Assembly (NCBI GenBank): GCA_032164245.1
Contig: JAVMKO010000003.1
Location: 12,782,651-12,846,650 of the forward strand
Length of the DNA: 64,000 nucleotides
Reading direction: 5' to 3'
Origin: Sternotherus odoratus
Taxonomy: Eukaryota > Chordata > Testudines > Kinosternidae
The translations under genes were made by a program, and so were the position numbers. This document shows positions 47,580-59,794 of this stretch, piece after piece (position 1 is the stretch's first letter; each line of letters begins with the position of its first letter). The notes beneath the pieces were generated by a model. That model searched no databases, was not told where the DNA came from, and saw only the letters and a list, made by a program, of their open reading frames with translations.

Positions 47580-49910
47580 GGATGAAGAGATTTCCAGATG
47601 CACTGGACCAGTGTAACTCCTCTATAGAAGCATGGACAGATACCAGGATAAGGAGTATGCCTGGGCACAGATAACTCTTGCCACACTGGGGGCAGTGCTG
47701 GGCCATGAGAAAAATGGGAGGAGGGACGGGAGCATGGATCTGAAACTGTAGATACATGTAATTATTTCATCTCTACAACAATTTGGGGGTCAACCCAGTC
47801 AGTTTGAAAAGTTAATTGGTTTATCAAAAGTGTACTAGACTCTTTTCTCCTAAATTCATACCAAGGCCGATTTGGATGCAAAACATTATATGCTAGGTAG
47901 TTAACTAAGTTTTACTTTGTTTATAGATACATGAGCAGCACAACAAGAGTTTCCCTACATTCTGACTGTACATTTCTCCAAAAATAAATAGGACAGCTAT
48001 TACTTTTTTTTTTTTTTGGTACATGATGTTAGGTCTTTTGCCAGTGATTACAGAATCACAGAGCACAGAAAACATAGATGGAATTAAATTTAACTTGCTT
48101 GTTATTATCAGGGACATACCCTACATTCCCCATCCGAGTTGTCTCAGATTAGATAGTTATAGTAATACTTTTTTTCTAAGTGAAGTCATACTGCAATTCA
48201 GTAAAATAGTTCAAGAGACACACCTTATATTTGTTTCTGGTGTTACAGGTATTTATGGGTATGTTAAAATAGCAGGAAATTAGGATTGAGATTATTTTTA
48301 AATCAGGCCAACAGATTGGTCTAGATGGCCTATCATTATTTGTAAAATGTATTATTTTTAAAACCAAAATCTCATGATGTTAGCAAAGTTGTGGCCAATG
48401 TGTGAAAGAAGTAGCTTCTTTGGAAGAGTTGATATACTGATTGAATCATAATCTGACAAAATTTTGGGAAATATCTATCTTATTTCTCATACTATGCCTA
48501 CCACAATGATAATATATATAATTAAAGGTGTAATTAGAGTGTAATATCACTATTTTCATGTGATTAAAGTTTATAAGGTTGTGAACTAATTAGATGTAGC
48601 AAACAGTGTAACTTCAGTTATTACAGTGAAATCTATTAAGTATGAATCAAGAGGGGGTAATGATTAATTATTCAGTCACATAGTTGACCTTCCAGTTTTG
48701 TGAACTAGTGGTAATAGGAAGGTAAAGATAACCACACTGTAGTTACATTAATGTTCCAGCAGAATTACAATGTAATTACAGTAATTGTTTTATAAAGTGT
48801 AACGCCTTTCCAGCCTCAAGGACTTTACGTTTTCTTGAGCTGGAGTTTATGGTACAGGAAGTATTTCTGGAAATGAAAAGGAAACCAATGTGAGGAAGAA
48901 TTAGAAATACATTTAATTACACAGCAGTAGATTCAGAATGGATATTATTTTCCTTCCTGCAGTTGTTTCATTTTCAAGGGCTCCCTTTGATCTCTGTTTA
49001 TCTCTCACCCCCATTTTCTCCACACTAGATGAATGTTCCATTTAAGTCCCAGTAGATATTATTGGCAGAGCCATTTAAAGCTGCTTACTGCTGCTTGTTC
49101 TATTCCAAGCTTGGTTTTCAGATCAAAGAACATTTGGTCAGTATTTTTCCAAGGTTAAACCTTCATACCTATTCAGCCAAAAATGTTTAAAGGAGAAAAT
49201 CTGTTTTAAAGTAATCTATATTTAAATGGTAGATCAGAGTTTTTACTTACTAATACACAAACTGTTCAGGAGCCAAATTGGATAAAGCTGTATTAAAAGC
49301 CATACAAACAGTGTTGCTGCATACATCTATACAAGGTGGGCTTGCAGCCATTATGACAAAAGAGATGAAGGGCTCTTCAAAAGTAAGTGACAAAACCCAG
49401 TGACAGCTGTGTCAAATTGTCTAGTAATGTTTGGGGAAGGAGGGCCATATTTTCTGTTGTAAAAGTGCATCAGAAGTGTAATATTAAAGAAGCACTCAGG
49501 AGTCAATTTAATTGAAGAGAAACCACGGCATATTTATGAACCATGCAAGTACCCCGCTCAGTCTAATCCAGCTCAGGAATCTAGTTCATTCTTACTATGC
49601 TCAGGAGCTTGACAAAGAGATCAGCATACTCCTTTCCATACTAGCAGATGGATGCCTAGCCCTTTTGTCCTTCTTTTTAATTACTTTAAGTCCCCTAAAG
49701 TGACACATTTAATTTTGAAATAATATAGCACAGAATGGTCAGCAGCTCTTGAAATTATTTTCAAAGTAGTATTTATGGGCACTGTATTTTTTTTTTCAGT
49801 GCTGGTTCCCCCAGGACACTGCCATAGGAATGGAAGGGACCTCTTGGTTCATCAACTCCCTTCTCCTACTATCCCATCATGTAATCCCATTATCTGCAAT
49901 TAATTAGAGG
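47580..49910. other. AT-rich intron without recognised repeats
   Basis: No gene was found. Bases 48490-48800 are unusually rich in AATTA and TAATTA cores (for example TATATAATTAAAGGTGTAAT and GTAATTACAGTAATTG) and hold no repeat I can name. Bases 48830-49200 also look unique. This is the longest repeat-poor part of the window, and constrained noncoding DNA is possible but unproven. Confidence 0.4.
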
Positions 49911-49913
49911 AGG

Positions 49914-50100
49914 GATCGGCAACCTTTGACATGTGGCCCATCAGGGAAATCTACTGGTAGGCCGGGATGGCTTGTTTACCTGCAGCGTTCACAGGTTCAG
50001 CCAATCACAGCTCCAACTGGCCGCGGTTCACCGTTCCAGGCTAATGGAGGCTGCAGGAAGCAGCGTGGGCTGAGGAATGTGCTGGCCATCGCTTCCCACA
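49914..50100 (+). mobile_element. Palindromic hAT-like element, truncated half
   Basis: GGGATCGGCAACCTTTGACA, TTGTTTACCTGCAGCGTTCA and GGCTAATGGAGGCTGCAGGA match the left half of the family at 15533. The right arm is missing after CATCGCTTCCCACA. A complement of the end, GCCAAGGGTTGGCTGTCC, occurs near 50468 and might be the displaced right terminus. Confidence 0.75.
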
Positions 50101-50225
50101 ATGTAAGCTTGTTATGGCAGGGACTGTCTGTTCTGTGTTTGCACAGGACCTAACACAACACAGTCCTAGCCCACGACGGGGGCTCCTAGGCAGTACAATA
50201 ATACAAATAATAATAATAATGATGA
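50101..50225 (+). mobile_element. SINE-tail-like repeat with AAT-rich end
   Basis: TAAGCTTGTTATGGCAGGGA followed by CTGTCTGTTCTGTGTTTGCA and a tail of AATAATAATAAT parallels the segments at 7990 and 33935. It abuts the broken palindromic element, so it probably inserted there. Confidence 0.6.
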
Positions 50226-51420
50226 TGGGATGGATCTGCTAAGCAGGGGATGACAACCCTCATTAGCCCCCACCCCATGCACAACCCTTCCTCCTAGCCA
50301 GGTAATGGGTAAGGTCTTGAACTAGAAGTGGCCAGGGTTTGCTGGGAAGCAGTGGCGTCATGCCAGGAGCTGCAGGGAAGCTGGAGATAAAAAAAAAATC
50401 CTAGAGAATCACATATGGAGCCGTGTGTGAAACAGTCTGTGGTTGGCGGACATTACAGCTACAGAGATGCCAAGGGTTGGCTGTCCTTAAGAGTGAGATT
50501 TACAGCCTCAAAGAGTGAGACTTTGCAAGTGGTGTGAAAGGTCATTGCTACAGATGGGGACTCTCATCTTTGGTCTTTGGTCTGATAGTCCAGGTTTTTA
50601 ATCCAAGCCGCACTTAATACTTTATTGTATGCTTTATGTTGAATAAAGGAAACCCTTACATGTCCTAATTCATACTAAAGTCTAGGGCACGTGAGAATTC
50701 TATATGCATTGCAAACCACTGGATTGTAATCAAAACAATTATTTGCTGGTTGTAACAAAAACCGGGATGGTTGGAGATCCCCGAAGACATCATTTAAATT
50801 TTGATATTTAATATGTTACAGAACCCGCAAACTTTCGACTAAGTCCTGCTCATTTTTTGGGTGAATTCCTAATATTGACTGTCAAGTATTCACACACACA
50901 ACTCCCACTACTCTCTTCCCCCGACAACTCCTCCTCCCTCCTCTCTCATGCATATAAAACAGGGGCCTGTAATGTCCAGGGTTACCACGGTACACATGCT
51001 TGGAAAGTGGCTTTCCAAGCTCTGAGGCCCCAGATGTATTATTGCCTCTTGCAGTGCCTGAGTAAAAACATTTTCAAAGTGTGTATATTTACTCAAAATG
51101 AGTCAGATAAGTTTAGGAATGTGCGTGCAGCGTGCTAATGAGTGAGTCTCACACCCAATGAGTGATTCTTGTCATGTGTGTAGATGAGTGGAAATCTGTG
51201 TGGGATTTATGGGGGGGGTAGTAATGTCTGGAACTCCGCCATTGCGGAGTAATGTCTGGGCAAGGAGCCAATGCAGAGGGGCCCCAGTGAGAGAGACTAA
51301 CTCAGCCTGGCCTGGAAACCTGCAAGCTCCTATTTGCTTACATAGAGACTGGAGTGAAGAGGGCACCCAGATACTAGGCCTGCAGAGCCCTAACTCTTGA
51401 TTGGATTGTCCCAGGGCCCA
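50226..51420. other. Intron sequence, unclassified
   Basis: No gene or clear repeat was recognised apart from the possible displaced element end near 50468. Short open frames have no domain. Confidence 0.45.
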
Positions 51421-51424
51421 AACA

Positions 51425-51765
51425 TTTATCTCTAGTGCTCACATGAAATGTCACAACCTGTGGAACTCCTTGCCTGAGGAGGTTGTGAAGGATCAGACTA
51501 TAACAGGGTTTAAAAGAGAACTGGATAGATTCATGGATGTTAAGTCCATTAATGGCTATTAGCCAGGATGGGTAAGGAATGGTGTCCCTACCCTCTGTTT
51601 GTCAGAGGGGGGTGATAGATGGCAGGAGAGAGATCACTTGATCATTACCTGTTAGGTTCACTCCCTTTGGGACCCCTGGCATTGGCCACTGTCGGAAGAG
51701 AGGATACAGGGCTGGATGGACCTTTGGTCTGACCCAGTATGGCCATTCTTATGTTCTTAACAGTT
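51425..51765 (+). mobile_element. CR1-type LINE 3' part, second subfamily (plus strand)
   Basis: It carries CACAACCTGTGGAACTCCTT, GGATAGATTCATGGATGTTA, AGTCCATTAATGGCTATTAG and a tail GTATGGCCATTCTTATGTTC. It is an inverted counterpart of 39946-40250 with high similarity over roughly 300 bases. Confidence 0.88.
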
Positions 51766-52231
51766 TAAGTCTCTACACCTAGAATATCTGCAACGTCTCT
51801 CTTTCCTGCCAGCCCTAGTAAAATACCCTTTAATTTAGCCGTGTCTGAGTGGACACTGCGAGTCACCAGGGCTAGCACCTACAAGGCCAGGCTCCTGAAG
51901 CACCTACAGTGCTTGCCTCCAAGTTGTGGTGCACCTGGAACCCTAGGGGCTCTGGGGATTCTATTACTAAGCAGCCCTAATAGTTACAAAAATAATATGC
52001 TCCAGTTTAATCGAAGGTGACCCTGCCTTTTAACTCCTGACGTGGATTCTTTCATCGTCATATCCCAGAAAGCTAAAATACTCAAAGTCTTGTCATATAC
52101 TATACCATAGTCTGAAGGGAATTATAATGATGAATGGACTTACTGAATCACTGCCGGTTCTGAAGAAGTCTTGGAGAAATGGGGAGGTCAGGAAATTGGG
52201 GAGAGAGGGAGAAAGCGAATGTGATGAAGAT

Positions 52232-52235
<4 letters not shown>

Positions 52236-52300
<65 letters not shown>
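52236..52300 (+). repeat. (GA)n microsatellite, about 65 bp
   Basis: An uninterrupted AG dinucleotide run of roughly 32 units. The minus-strand frame through it (poly Leu-Ser) is not a gene. Perfect runs of this length are usually highly variable. Confidence 0.98.
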
Positions 52301-52302
<2 letters not shown>

Positions 52303-52499
52303 ATTACCGACTCCCTAAATCTAACTTCAATGTCCAGACAAAGGGAAGTGTAAATATTAAGGCGGAAAATCATTAGACTACAAGTTAGAAGATAAGGAAA
52401 CTGGGTAAAATTCATCCTTATGCAGAGAGACAACACAGGGATTATATCCCACTCAAGTCCTCAAACTAGGCTTAAGTGATGCGTAGAACTTTTGCTGGC

Positions 52500-52690
52500 T
52501 TGCTGCCACTTTCACCCAACATGATCTACAAATAGCATGGGTTTATAAAAGAGAAATCATGCTAAATGTGATGTTTATTTTGATGCAATTACAAAATTAA
52601 AAGAACAAGTAGCTAATAATAGCAGATGCAATATGTCTTGATTTGAGTAAAGCACACAATGAGATGTCTTGCACCATCTTACAGCAATGA
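52500..52690 (+). mobile_element. Degraded CR1 RT fragment (plus strand)
   Basis: Read loosely, ATAGCATGGGTTTATAAAAG to TGTCTTGATTTGAGTAAAGC parallels the 'QHGF' to 'LDFSKAF' interval of CR1 RT, with several frame losses. Weak but ordered similarity. Confidence 0.5.
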
Positions 52691-53264
52691 TGAGAGCAAA
52701 TTGGCTTGGGTGTGTGTCACCAGGAGTGAAATCCAGCTGAAGGAAAAGGGATAATCAAGTGCCAGTGATTCACACTGACAATGATTAATTATTGCTATTA
52801 TTTATACACAATAGTGCTAAAAGTGTACACAGAACAGTAGATCAAGAAGGCTGTCCCTGGTGAACCACAGTTGCTCTGGAGGGCTTAAGTCCCAAGGGCA
52901 CAACAGAAAAATGGAACAAAACAACATGGATGTGGTCACTGGAGTTGGAATGCATCTGAGCACAGTTGGGGTTTAAGGAATCTTAGGAGGAATGTGAGAA
53001 GCTATTCCAGAGCAGCATTAAACAACCAGCGCTTTGTAGCTGCAGAGATTTGTACAAACGTTAATGACTTAAACACTCACTGGACCCCTTAGAGTAGAGG
53101 AATTGCATGAGGAGTGGGGGATTAAATAGCAGTGATAGTATGAAATTGATCAGAGGAGAATTTAGGATGAGTATCATTGCAGCACAAGCAAAGCTATTCA
53201 CCTGAGCCTTCACTGAGAGGAAAGAGAGAAAATTTATCCCTTCTGTTTTTCCAGACCGAAAGGT

Positions 53265-55000
53265 TCATAGAGTCTTAGAGTTTAAGGCCAGAAGGAATCA
53301 TATGATTGTGTAGTCTGATCTCTGATATAACACAGGCCAGAGAACATCACCCAGTCATTTCTGGATCAAGCCCATAACTTCTGTTTGAGCTATAGCACAG
53401 CTTTAGAGAGACATCCAAACTTAATCCAAAGACTTCATGTGACAGAAATCCACCATGTCCTTAGGTAAATTGTTCTAATGATTCATAACCCTCGCCATTA
53501 AAAATTTACTTAACGTCTAGTCTGAATTTATTTAGCTTCAGCTTCCAACTATTGGACCTTGTTATGCCTTTTGCTGCTAGATTAAAGAGCTGTCTACCAT
53601 CACAAATATCTTCCTGATACAGGTGTTTGTAGACTGAGCCCAAGTCACCTCTTAACTTTTTCTTTGATAATCTAAGTAGATTGAACTGTAAGACATGGTT
53701 TTCAGACCTCAAATCATTTGTGTAGCCCTTTTCTGAACCTTTTCCAATTTGTCAACATCTCTTGGACGTGTGTACACCAGAACTAGACATAGTATTTTGG
53801 TAATAGTCTCACCAATGCCATATACAGAGCTAATGCCACCCCCATACTCATCAGGAGTTGTATTTGCCCTCTCAGCTACAGCATCGAATCACACTGGAAA
53901 CTCAGTTTCAACTGGTTATCTACCATGACCCTAAAGGTCTTTTTAAAGTTGCTGTTTTCCCAGATATAGTCCCCCATATTTTAAGGGTGACCTACATTTC
54001 TTGTTCCTAGATCTATGATCTAGCATGTTAAAACACATGTGGTTCAAATGGGCCATACCCAGAGATCCAGGTCAACCTTTCCTCAACATTATTGACCACT
54101 CAACCAATTTTTGGGTCATCTCCAAATTTTACAAGTAATGATTTTATATTGTCTGCCCAATTCTTGATCAAGATATTGAATGACATGGGCTCTGAACAGA
54201 TTCCTGCAGGACCCTAACAGAAAAATCCCCATTGGATGATTCCCCAATTAAAATGATTGTTTTTAATCCATTTAATAGGGACTTCGCTGATTTTTATATA
54301 ATGCTAATATTTATTATCAGAATGTCATGCAGGCCTAAGCCAAATCTCTTACAGAAGTTAAAATATATTATGTCAACACAGTTACTTTTATCATCAAATT
54401 TGTGATCTCATTAAACCTATCAGATTGTTTGACAGGACTTATTTTCCATAAAATCATGGTGATTGGCATTGATTATCCTGCCATCTTTTAATTGTTTACC
54501 AAAAGTATCCCAGATCAACCTTTCCATGATTTTGTCTGGGACTGGTATCAGTCTAAATAGCTTCGAGTTTCCCAGGTCATCTCATTTATCCTTTCTAAAT
54601 ACTGCATAGCACTGGCGTTTTCCAGTCTTCGAGAACGTCCCTTGAGTTGTTAAAAATCAGCATTGATGGTTCAGAACACTCTTCAGCCAATTCCTTTCAT
54701 GCTCCTGGGAGCAAAATGCCTGATCCTGCAGACTTAAAAATGTTGAAATTGAATAGTTCCTGTTTAACATCCTCCCTAGTTACTAGTGGAAATAGAAAGT
54801 ATTTCATTATCAGTGTACAATGTGCATAAATCAGCCTGCTTCTTCCTGCATAGTGAATAGAAATATTTGTCCAGTACATTTTCTACCTCCTAAGTGAGAA
54901 TGTTATCATTCTTGTCTAGTGTCAGTAATAGTCAACTCCTAGGATTTTGTTTGTTCCTGATATATTTCAAACATTCCTTCATATTGTCTTTAACTTGCCA
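53265..55000 (-). mobile_element. CR1 LINE, 5'-truncated, degraded (minus strand)
   Basis: The left end is the complement of a tail (CATAGAGTCTTAGAGTTTAA, GGCCAGAAGGAATCATATGA). Reading right, pieces of RT occur in reverse order: the C-terminal region (53500-53900), a middle part (54080-54500), and the RT start at 54697-54879 (NFNIFKSAGSG). It has the same architecture as the copy at 3288-5620 but stops before the endonuclease. Confidence 0.88.
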
Positions 55001-55524
55001 TCAAGAGGGCAAAAGCCGGTAGTAATCCTCAAACGGCTAAATCAACTCACAAAATGAAGTTCCTGAGGTCCAGTGTCAGCTACAGTGGAGACTGAAGAAT
55101 TTCTAATGTTGAATGATCCTCTCAAGGTCATTCTCCAGTCTCACCAGCAGTACTTGAACATAGAAATCCACAACCCACTGCTGTAGTCCCCTCCTCTCCT
55201 TCAGCCTGGATTTAGTCCCATATCACATTCATTATTCCATATTGACTGGGAGAGCTCCCTTTCCTCTCTCCCTTTTTATCCTCCAAGAAAATACCGCATT
55301 GCAGCTCCTGTAGCAATTACTCAATCTGCAGCTGTGGTTCTGAGGAACCGTATCTTCTCTTAGCCTAGAAAGGCATTGCACACTGCTAATTAGTGTCCAT
55401 TGGTCCAAACTTTTGAACAGATCAGGTACACACAGAGAGATTTACTCTACTTTTAGCTCAGATATGGACACCATCCTGAGCTGTATCTTCACTGGGTTGG
55501 ATTGAGGGTTGAAAAGTTTAATTA

Positions 55525-55670
55525 AATTCATAAATTTTAAGGCCAGAAGGGACCATCAGATCATCCAGTCTGACCCCCTGTATATCATAGGCCATTAAAG
55601 ACCCAGTTGCCCCTGGATTAAGCCCAATAATTTGTGTTTGTCTTCCAGAAAGGCATCCATTCTCAAGACA
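55525..55670 (-). mobile_element. CR1 LINE 3' fragment (minus strand)
   Basis: AAATTTTAAGGCCAGAAGGG, ATCATCCAGTCTGACCCCCT and GAAAGGCATCCATTCTCAAG are the complement of a CR1 3' end. It lies about 500 bases from the previous CR1 in the same orientation, as a separate insertion. Confidence 0.85.
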
Positions 55671-56103
55671 AAGTTAGGCTGAGTCTTCTGGGGAAGAACG
55701 CAACTGATGATTTTTGCTTAAATCATGCCACTAAGGGAAAGTTTAGTGTCAGCTGACTAGCCCATCGACCTGTAGAAGTGATCAATGGAGGCCCACCCTG
55801 TTAAACTGAAAGGTTGTGCATACATTTGATTTATAGGTAAGGAGAATCTCTTTCTTTCATCCCCACTTTCTATTATTCTTATTTTCACAATACTGCCGGG
55901 CCAAATACTCCCACCTTCAACTGGAAAATGTTCAGTATGTCCCACAGACACTGCAATACTAAATGGTGGCAAATGTTGCTTTATGCATCATTTAAGGAAG
56001 CCAAAGACACTCATCTTTTTGCATGGTCACTGAGTAAATTCCAATGAAGAGGTAGCAATAGTTAAAATAAAATGTCTTAGAGGACTAAATTGTTTAGACG
56101 AGC

Positions 56104-56428
56104 GGTATTCAACCAGTAAGCTGTGACCCCCTCCCCCATGGGCCACCAAGGACAATTTGGGGAGTTGGAAGGCAGTGGACATTTTTATCACAAACATAAA
56201 GTAATGAAAGTAAAATTTCCAGAGTAACTTCAGGGTGGCCAAAACCTTCAATGTTAATGAAGTCAATTGTAGCGATATAGTAGTTGTATAAGGTAGCTTC
56301 TTTTCGCTATATCATACTATTGCTTTTTTATTTACTTTTACTTTTCTAGTAAATGCAATTGGGGTAGCGCGGTCACAAATATTTTTGACTTCAAATAAGG
56401 GGTCACCAACTTAAGAAACACTGGTTGA
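56104..56428. mobile_element. Probable hAT-type MITE
   Basis: GCGGTATTCAACCAGTAAGC with TGTGACCCC at the left is roughly mirrored by GGGGTCACCAACTTAAGAAA and CACTGGT at the right. The AT-rich interior has no coding frame. A target duplication could not be seen, so the class is inferred from the ends only. Confidence 0.5.
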
Positions 56429-57519
56429 AGTGATTGGTAAAGCCCTTAGATTCTTTCCCTCCAAATCCCTGATTTTAATCCAGGGTAGATTATTAGTCAG
56501 AAAAGGCCATTACAATCTGATCACTCCGGAGTGGCTCATGTGAAAAGCTGGTGGTCTCCATTCAGATCCTAGTGGACAGGCATCCCTCCACTAGAATCCT
56601 AGCGGACATTACATACTGCATTCTACCATCCCAAATGGCACCAATGGATACCAGTGCGGGAATCCTCTCCCTAAAGCCCACGACTGAATGGTCATTGAGG
56701 GTGAACTACTCTCTCAATCCCGATTGTTGATATGCTGATCTTGGCAATAGGATGCAAAGGCAACATGCCACATGAGATGGCGCCTTTCATTCTCAAGGCT
56801 CCCAAAGCCATTTCCATTCTGACAAACTGCATAGAGATCATTTCACTCGCCACTGGAATGCAGCCTCCGCTGAGTGAAACACAGCAGCTATTTAACAGAG
56901 CGTGACACCTCTTCACAACAATTTAAACCAGGTAGTCTATAAAGGTAACGCATCCAACTGAAACTGCAGGGGGAATGTGTGGTTGCGAGAATGCATTTGT
57001 CCGACCTGGGATCTGGCCAAGACACTGAGGGTAACAGCTATTCTTGCAAAAAAATGAAATGATTCAGATCTGACTCAGAGGGAAGACGACAATTTTGTGA
57101 ATCATGAAATGGCATTTCCTGCCGCACCTAGGAAACCCAGCCGATTACCAACGATAGCAGACCGTGCTTAGCTTACAAAATCTACCAAGATTGCAGCTCA
57201 GCATTTCATGACTGCAGTAGTCCAGTACATTTGCTTAGAAACAGAGTCTTGTAACAAAGAGCTACCCCAGCAATATGGAGGGACAGGGAAGAACCACTGA
57301 GTATTGCAGATGGCTAATATTACTGCCAGTCATCCACGGCAGGTCAACTAAATGCACTTGAAGCCAGCTTGGCTCCAGCATGCACTATATTAATGCAGGC
57401 TGTTATCCCACCAGAGAGCGGACGCCAATGCACAGAAAAGAAATGGTGTGAAAAAAAGGTAGGAAATTAAAAGATTCAACTGAATTATTAAAAATCCCTC
57501 TGTTTTATGGTTGAACAAG
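56429..57519. other. Intron sequence, unclassified
   Basis: No gene or repeat was recognised. Short open frames have no domain. The text looks like ordinary intron of mixed composition. Confidence 0.45.
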
Positions 57520-57640
57520 ATGTCATAAAGTTTAAAGCCAGCAGGGACTGCTAGATAATCTACTCTGAGCTCCTGTATGGCTCAGCCACCAACCGCGACC
57601 AGAATCCTCACACTAATCCAACAACTGAAGTGAGCCCAAA
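57520..57640 (-). mobile_element. CR1 tail fragment (minus strand)
   Basis: CATAAAGTTTAAAGCCAGCA followed by GGGACTGCTAGATAATCTAC and TGAGCTCCTGTATGGC is the complement of a diverged CR1 end. Confidence 0.65.
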
Positions 57641-57924
57641 GTATTCCATGCCACAGGAAGCTAGACTGTTGTGTGCCACAAGCCAAGAGAGGAGGGCCAC
57701 AATGCACCAGTATCTGAGCCACCACAATGGCAGGGAAATGATCAGGTGAGATGTCCTCAGATAATACTGGCAAGTGACCTGCACCCTATGCTACAGAGGA
57801 AGGGGGGTGGGGGGGAGGTCACTGCCAATATAAAATACTCCAATTTCCAGGCATGTATTTGGAGGTAGTTTTGCCCTTGTAATGAATTTGTAATGATTTT
57901 CTACAATGCTGCACACCGCTCTGG

Positions 57925-58330
57925 ACACAGGATTTGAGCATACAGATTGGCATAGCGCATTGGACCACAGGTTCGTCTAGTTTCTGTTTCGGACAGTGCT
58001 CAAGTCTAGATGCTTCCGAGGAAGTTATTAATCCCCCCTCCAAAAAAGTGGGCAAGTATCAAAAAACCTGCCCACAGGGGAAGTTTTTTCCCCTAACCAT
58101 TTTAGAAGGTGGCTTATGCTCTGAAGCATGAGTTGATCTCACTTCCTAACTAGTGGATTTTACTTTTTGGATCTTATCCAATGTGAAAACATACTCATTT
58201 ATTATCTATGAAACTACCCAATCCCTTTTTGATTTCTGCTAAGCTTGTGACATAATGAGTATCTTGTGGCAGTGAGTTCCACAGGCTATTTCTTTTTATT
58301 ATTAATACATTTACTGCCTTTCAATTTAAT
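57925..58330 (-). mobile_element. CR1-type LINE 3' region (minus strand)
   Basis: GTTCGTCTAGTTTCTGTTTC, GACAGTGCTCAAGTCTAGAT and GGTGGCTTATGCTCTGAAGC with ATGAGTTGATCTC follow a known CR1-type 3' region of turtles in reverse. It ends with GCAGTGAGTTCCACAGGCTA, the complement of the ORF2 C-terminal 'WNSLP' area. Confidence 0.7.
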
Positions 58331-58690
58331 CAAAAGCCTAAGGCAGAAAGCACAAAATCCCTCCCAGTGTCTGTTTTTCTTGTACAAGAACAAAGGACAA
58401 TCATAGTTTCTGTGCTTGACAGAGTAGAGGCTTGTTCACTCCACACATCTCCCAGGGCACAATTTACCTGAGAGGTGGCATGGAGGAATCCAAACCATCG
58501 CCCCACCCTCCTTTCAACAGCAGCATACAGAGGAGTGGTGCGAAGGTGCACATTTCCTCCTTGTGCTGAGGAGGAGAGGACATGATCTTTTGAGACACAA
58601 TCCCTCCCAGACCTCCCCTTGGGGAAGGATGGTGCAGCTCTGCACTGCCCGCACATGACACAAGCTAGATGCCACAATCTAGCCCCAAAT
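58331..58690. other. Unclassified 360-bp stretch between two CR1 pieces
   Basis: The minus strand has a 145-residue frame (58330-58767), cysteine-rich in part, with no domain I recognise. The phrase TTTTGTGCTTTCTGCCTTAG starts it on the minus strand, and the right end overlaps the plus-strand CR1. It is more likely a repeat than a gene, but I cannot name the family. Confidence 0.35.
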
Positions 58691-58694
58691 CTAG

Positions 58695-59125
58695 ATGGAG
58701 TTAAGAAAAGAGTAAGAAATACGTTAAAGGAGGTGGAAAATGAAATCTGTATGGAAAGGTTAAGCAAAATGCGCCAGTCAACCTGTGGAACTCTTTGCCA
58801 GAGGATGTTCTGAAGGCCAAGACTATAACAGGGTTAGTTAGTCTTTAAGGTGCCACAGGACTCTTTGTCACAGGGTTAAAAAATGAACTAGATAAATTCA
58901 TGGGGGATAGTCCCATCAATGGCTATTAGCCAAGATGGGCAAGGATGGTATCCCTAGCCCCTGTTTGCCTGAAGCTGGCAATGAGCAACAGGGGATGGAT
59001 TACTTGGTGATTACCTGTCCTGTCCATTTCCTGTGGGGCACCTGGTGTTGGCCACTGTTGGAAGACAGGATACTGGGCTAGAAGATCTTTGGTCTGATCC
59101 AATATGGCTGTTCTTACATTCAGTC
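58695..59125 (+). mobile_element. CR1-type LINE 3' part, second subfamily (plus strand)
   Basis: CAACCTGTGGAACTCTTTGC, CTAGATAAATTCATGGGGGA and GGCTATTAGCCAAGATGGGC lead to the tail CAATATGGCTGTTCTTACAT. It is interrupted by a 33-bp insertion at 58837-58869. It is the third member of the subfamily in the window. Confidence 0.87.
58828..58878 (+). mobile_element. 33-bp truncated retro-insertion with 9-bp target duplication
   Basis: The insert GTTAGTCTTTAAGGTGCCAC with AGGACTCTTTGTC (58837-58869) breaks otherwise continuous CR1 text. ACAGGGTTA flanks it exactly at 58828-58836 and 58870-58878. The insert matches the 3' wording of an abundant amniote repeat ('ttagtctctaaggtgccacaa'), so it looks like an extreme 5'-truncated copy. 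Confidence 0.8.
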
Positions 59126-59794
59126 CACATTTAAAATGCTCCATAACTGCCTTCAAATACATAGAGATGTTCTAAAGAGAACAGAGAACAGTTTATCTCT
59201 TTAGTCAAGCCAGACAGATCCTGAAATTATGTGGGCAGAAGCTGCAGCAGGGAACATATTAGGAAACATTTATAAATGTAAGGACATTTAGGTACTGGAA
59301 CAAGTTGTCAATGCAGTTTGTGAAATCACCAGCGTCGAAGCTATTCATGCTGGATTTGACATCCTTCTATTAGGGATGATATATACAGAGTTAAATCATT
59401 CCTGCCATGATACAACTCTCTCCTACCCCAAAATGAGCCCATATTAAATGTGATGTTTAACTGAGTGACATACTTTGTCACCTAAAACAACATATACTGT
59501 AGTATAGCTGATAAAGTATCCTAAAACACCCATACCAAAAACCACTGCAAGCATGGGAGGAAAAGTATCTCTGAGTAACCTAAGCAAACAACAGTGATAA
59601 GCGCCTGCATAACAAAGCAAGCCCTGAACAATACATAATGTCTTTCACATAGTCCCTTTCATTATGAAGGGTCCCAAAGAATGCTGCAAACTGATATGCG
59701 TGCTACACAGAGATCACTACGTTCACCACTAAAAAGCAGCTGCTGAAAAGTCAAGGGGAGTTCATTGCCTAACTGCCCTTTGTGCCCTTGAACA

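Noticed and set aside
58330..58767. 145-residue minus-strand frame between CR1 pieces
   Set aside because: No domain or homolog recognised, and its start overlaps plus-strand CR1 sequence. It is probably an unclassified repeat.
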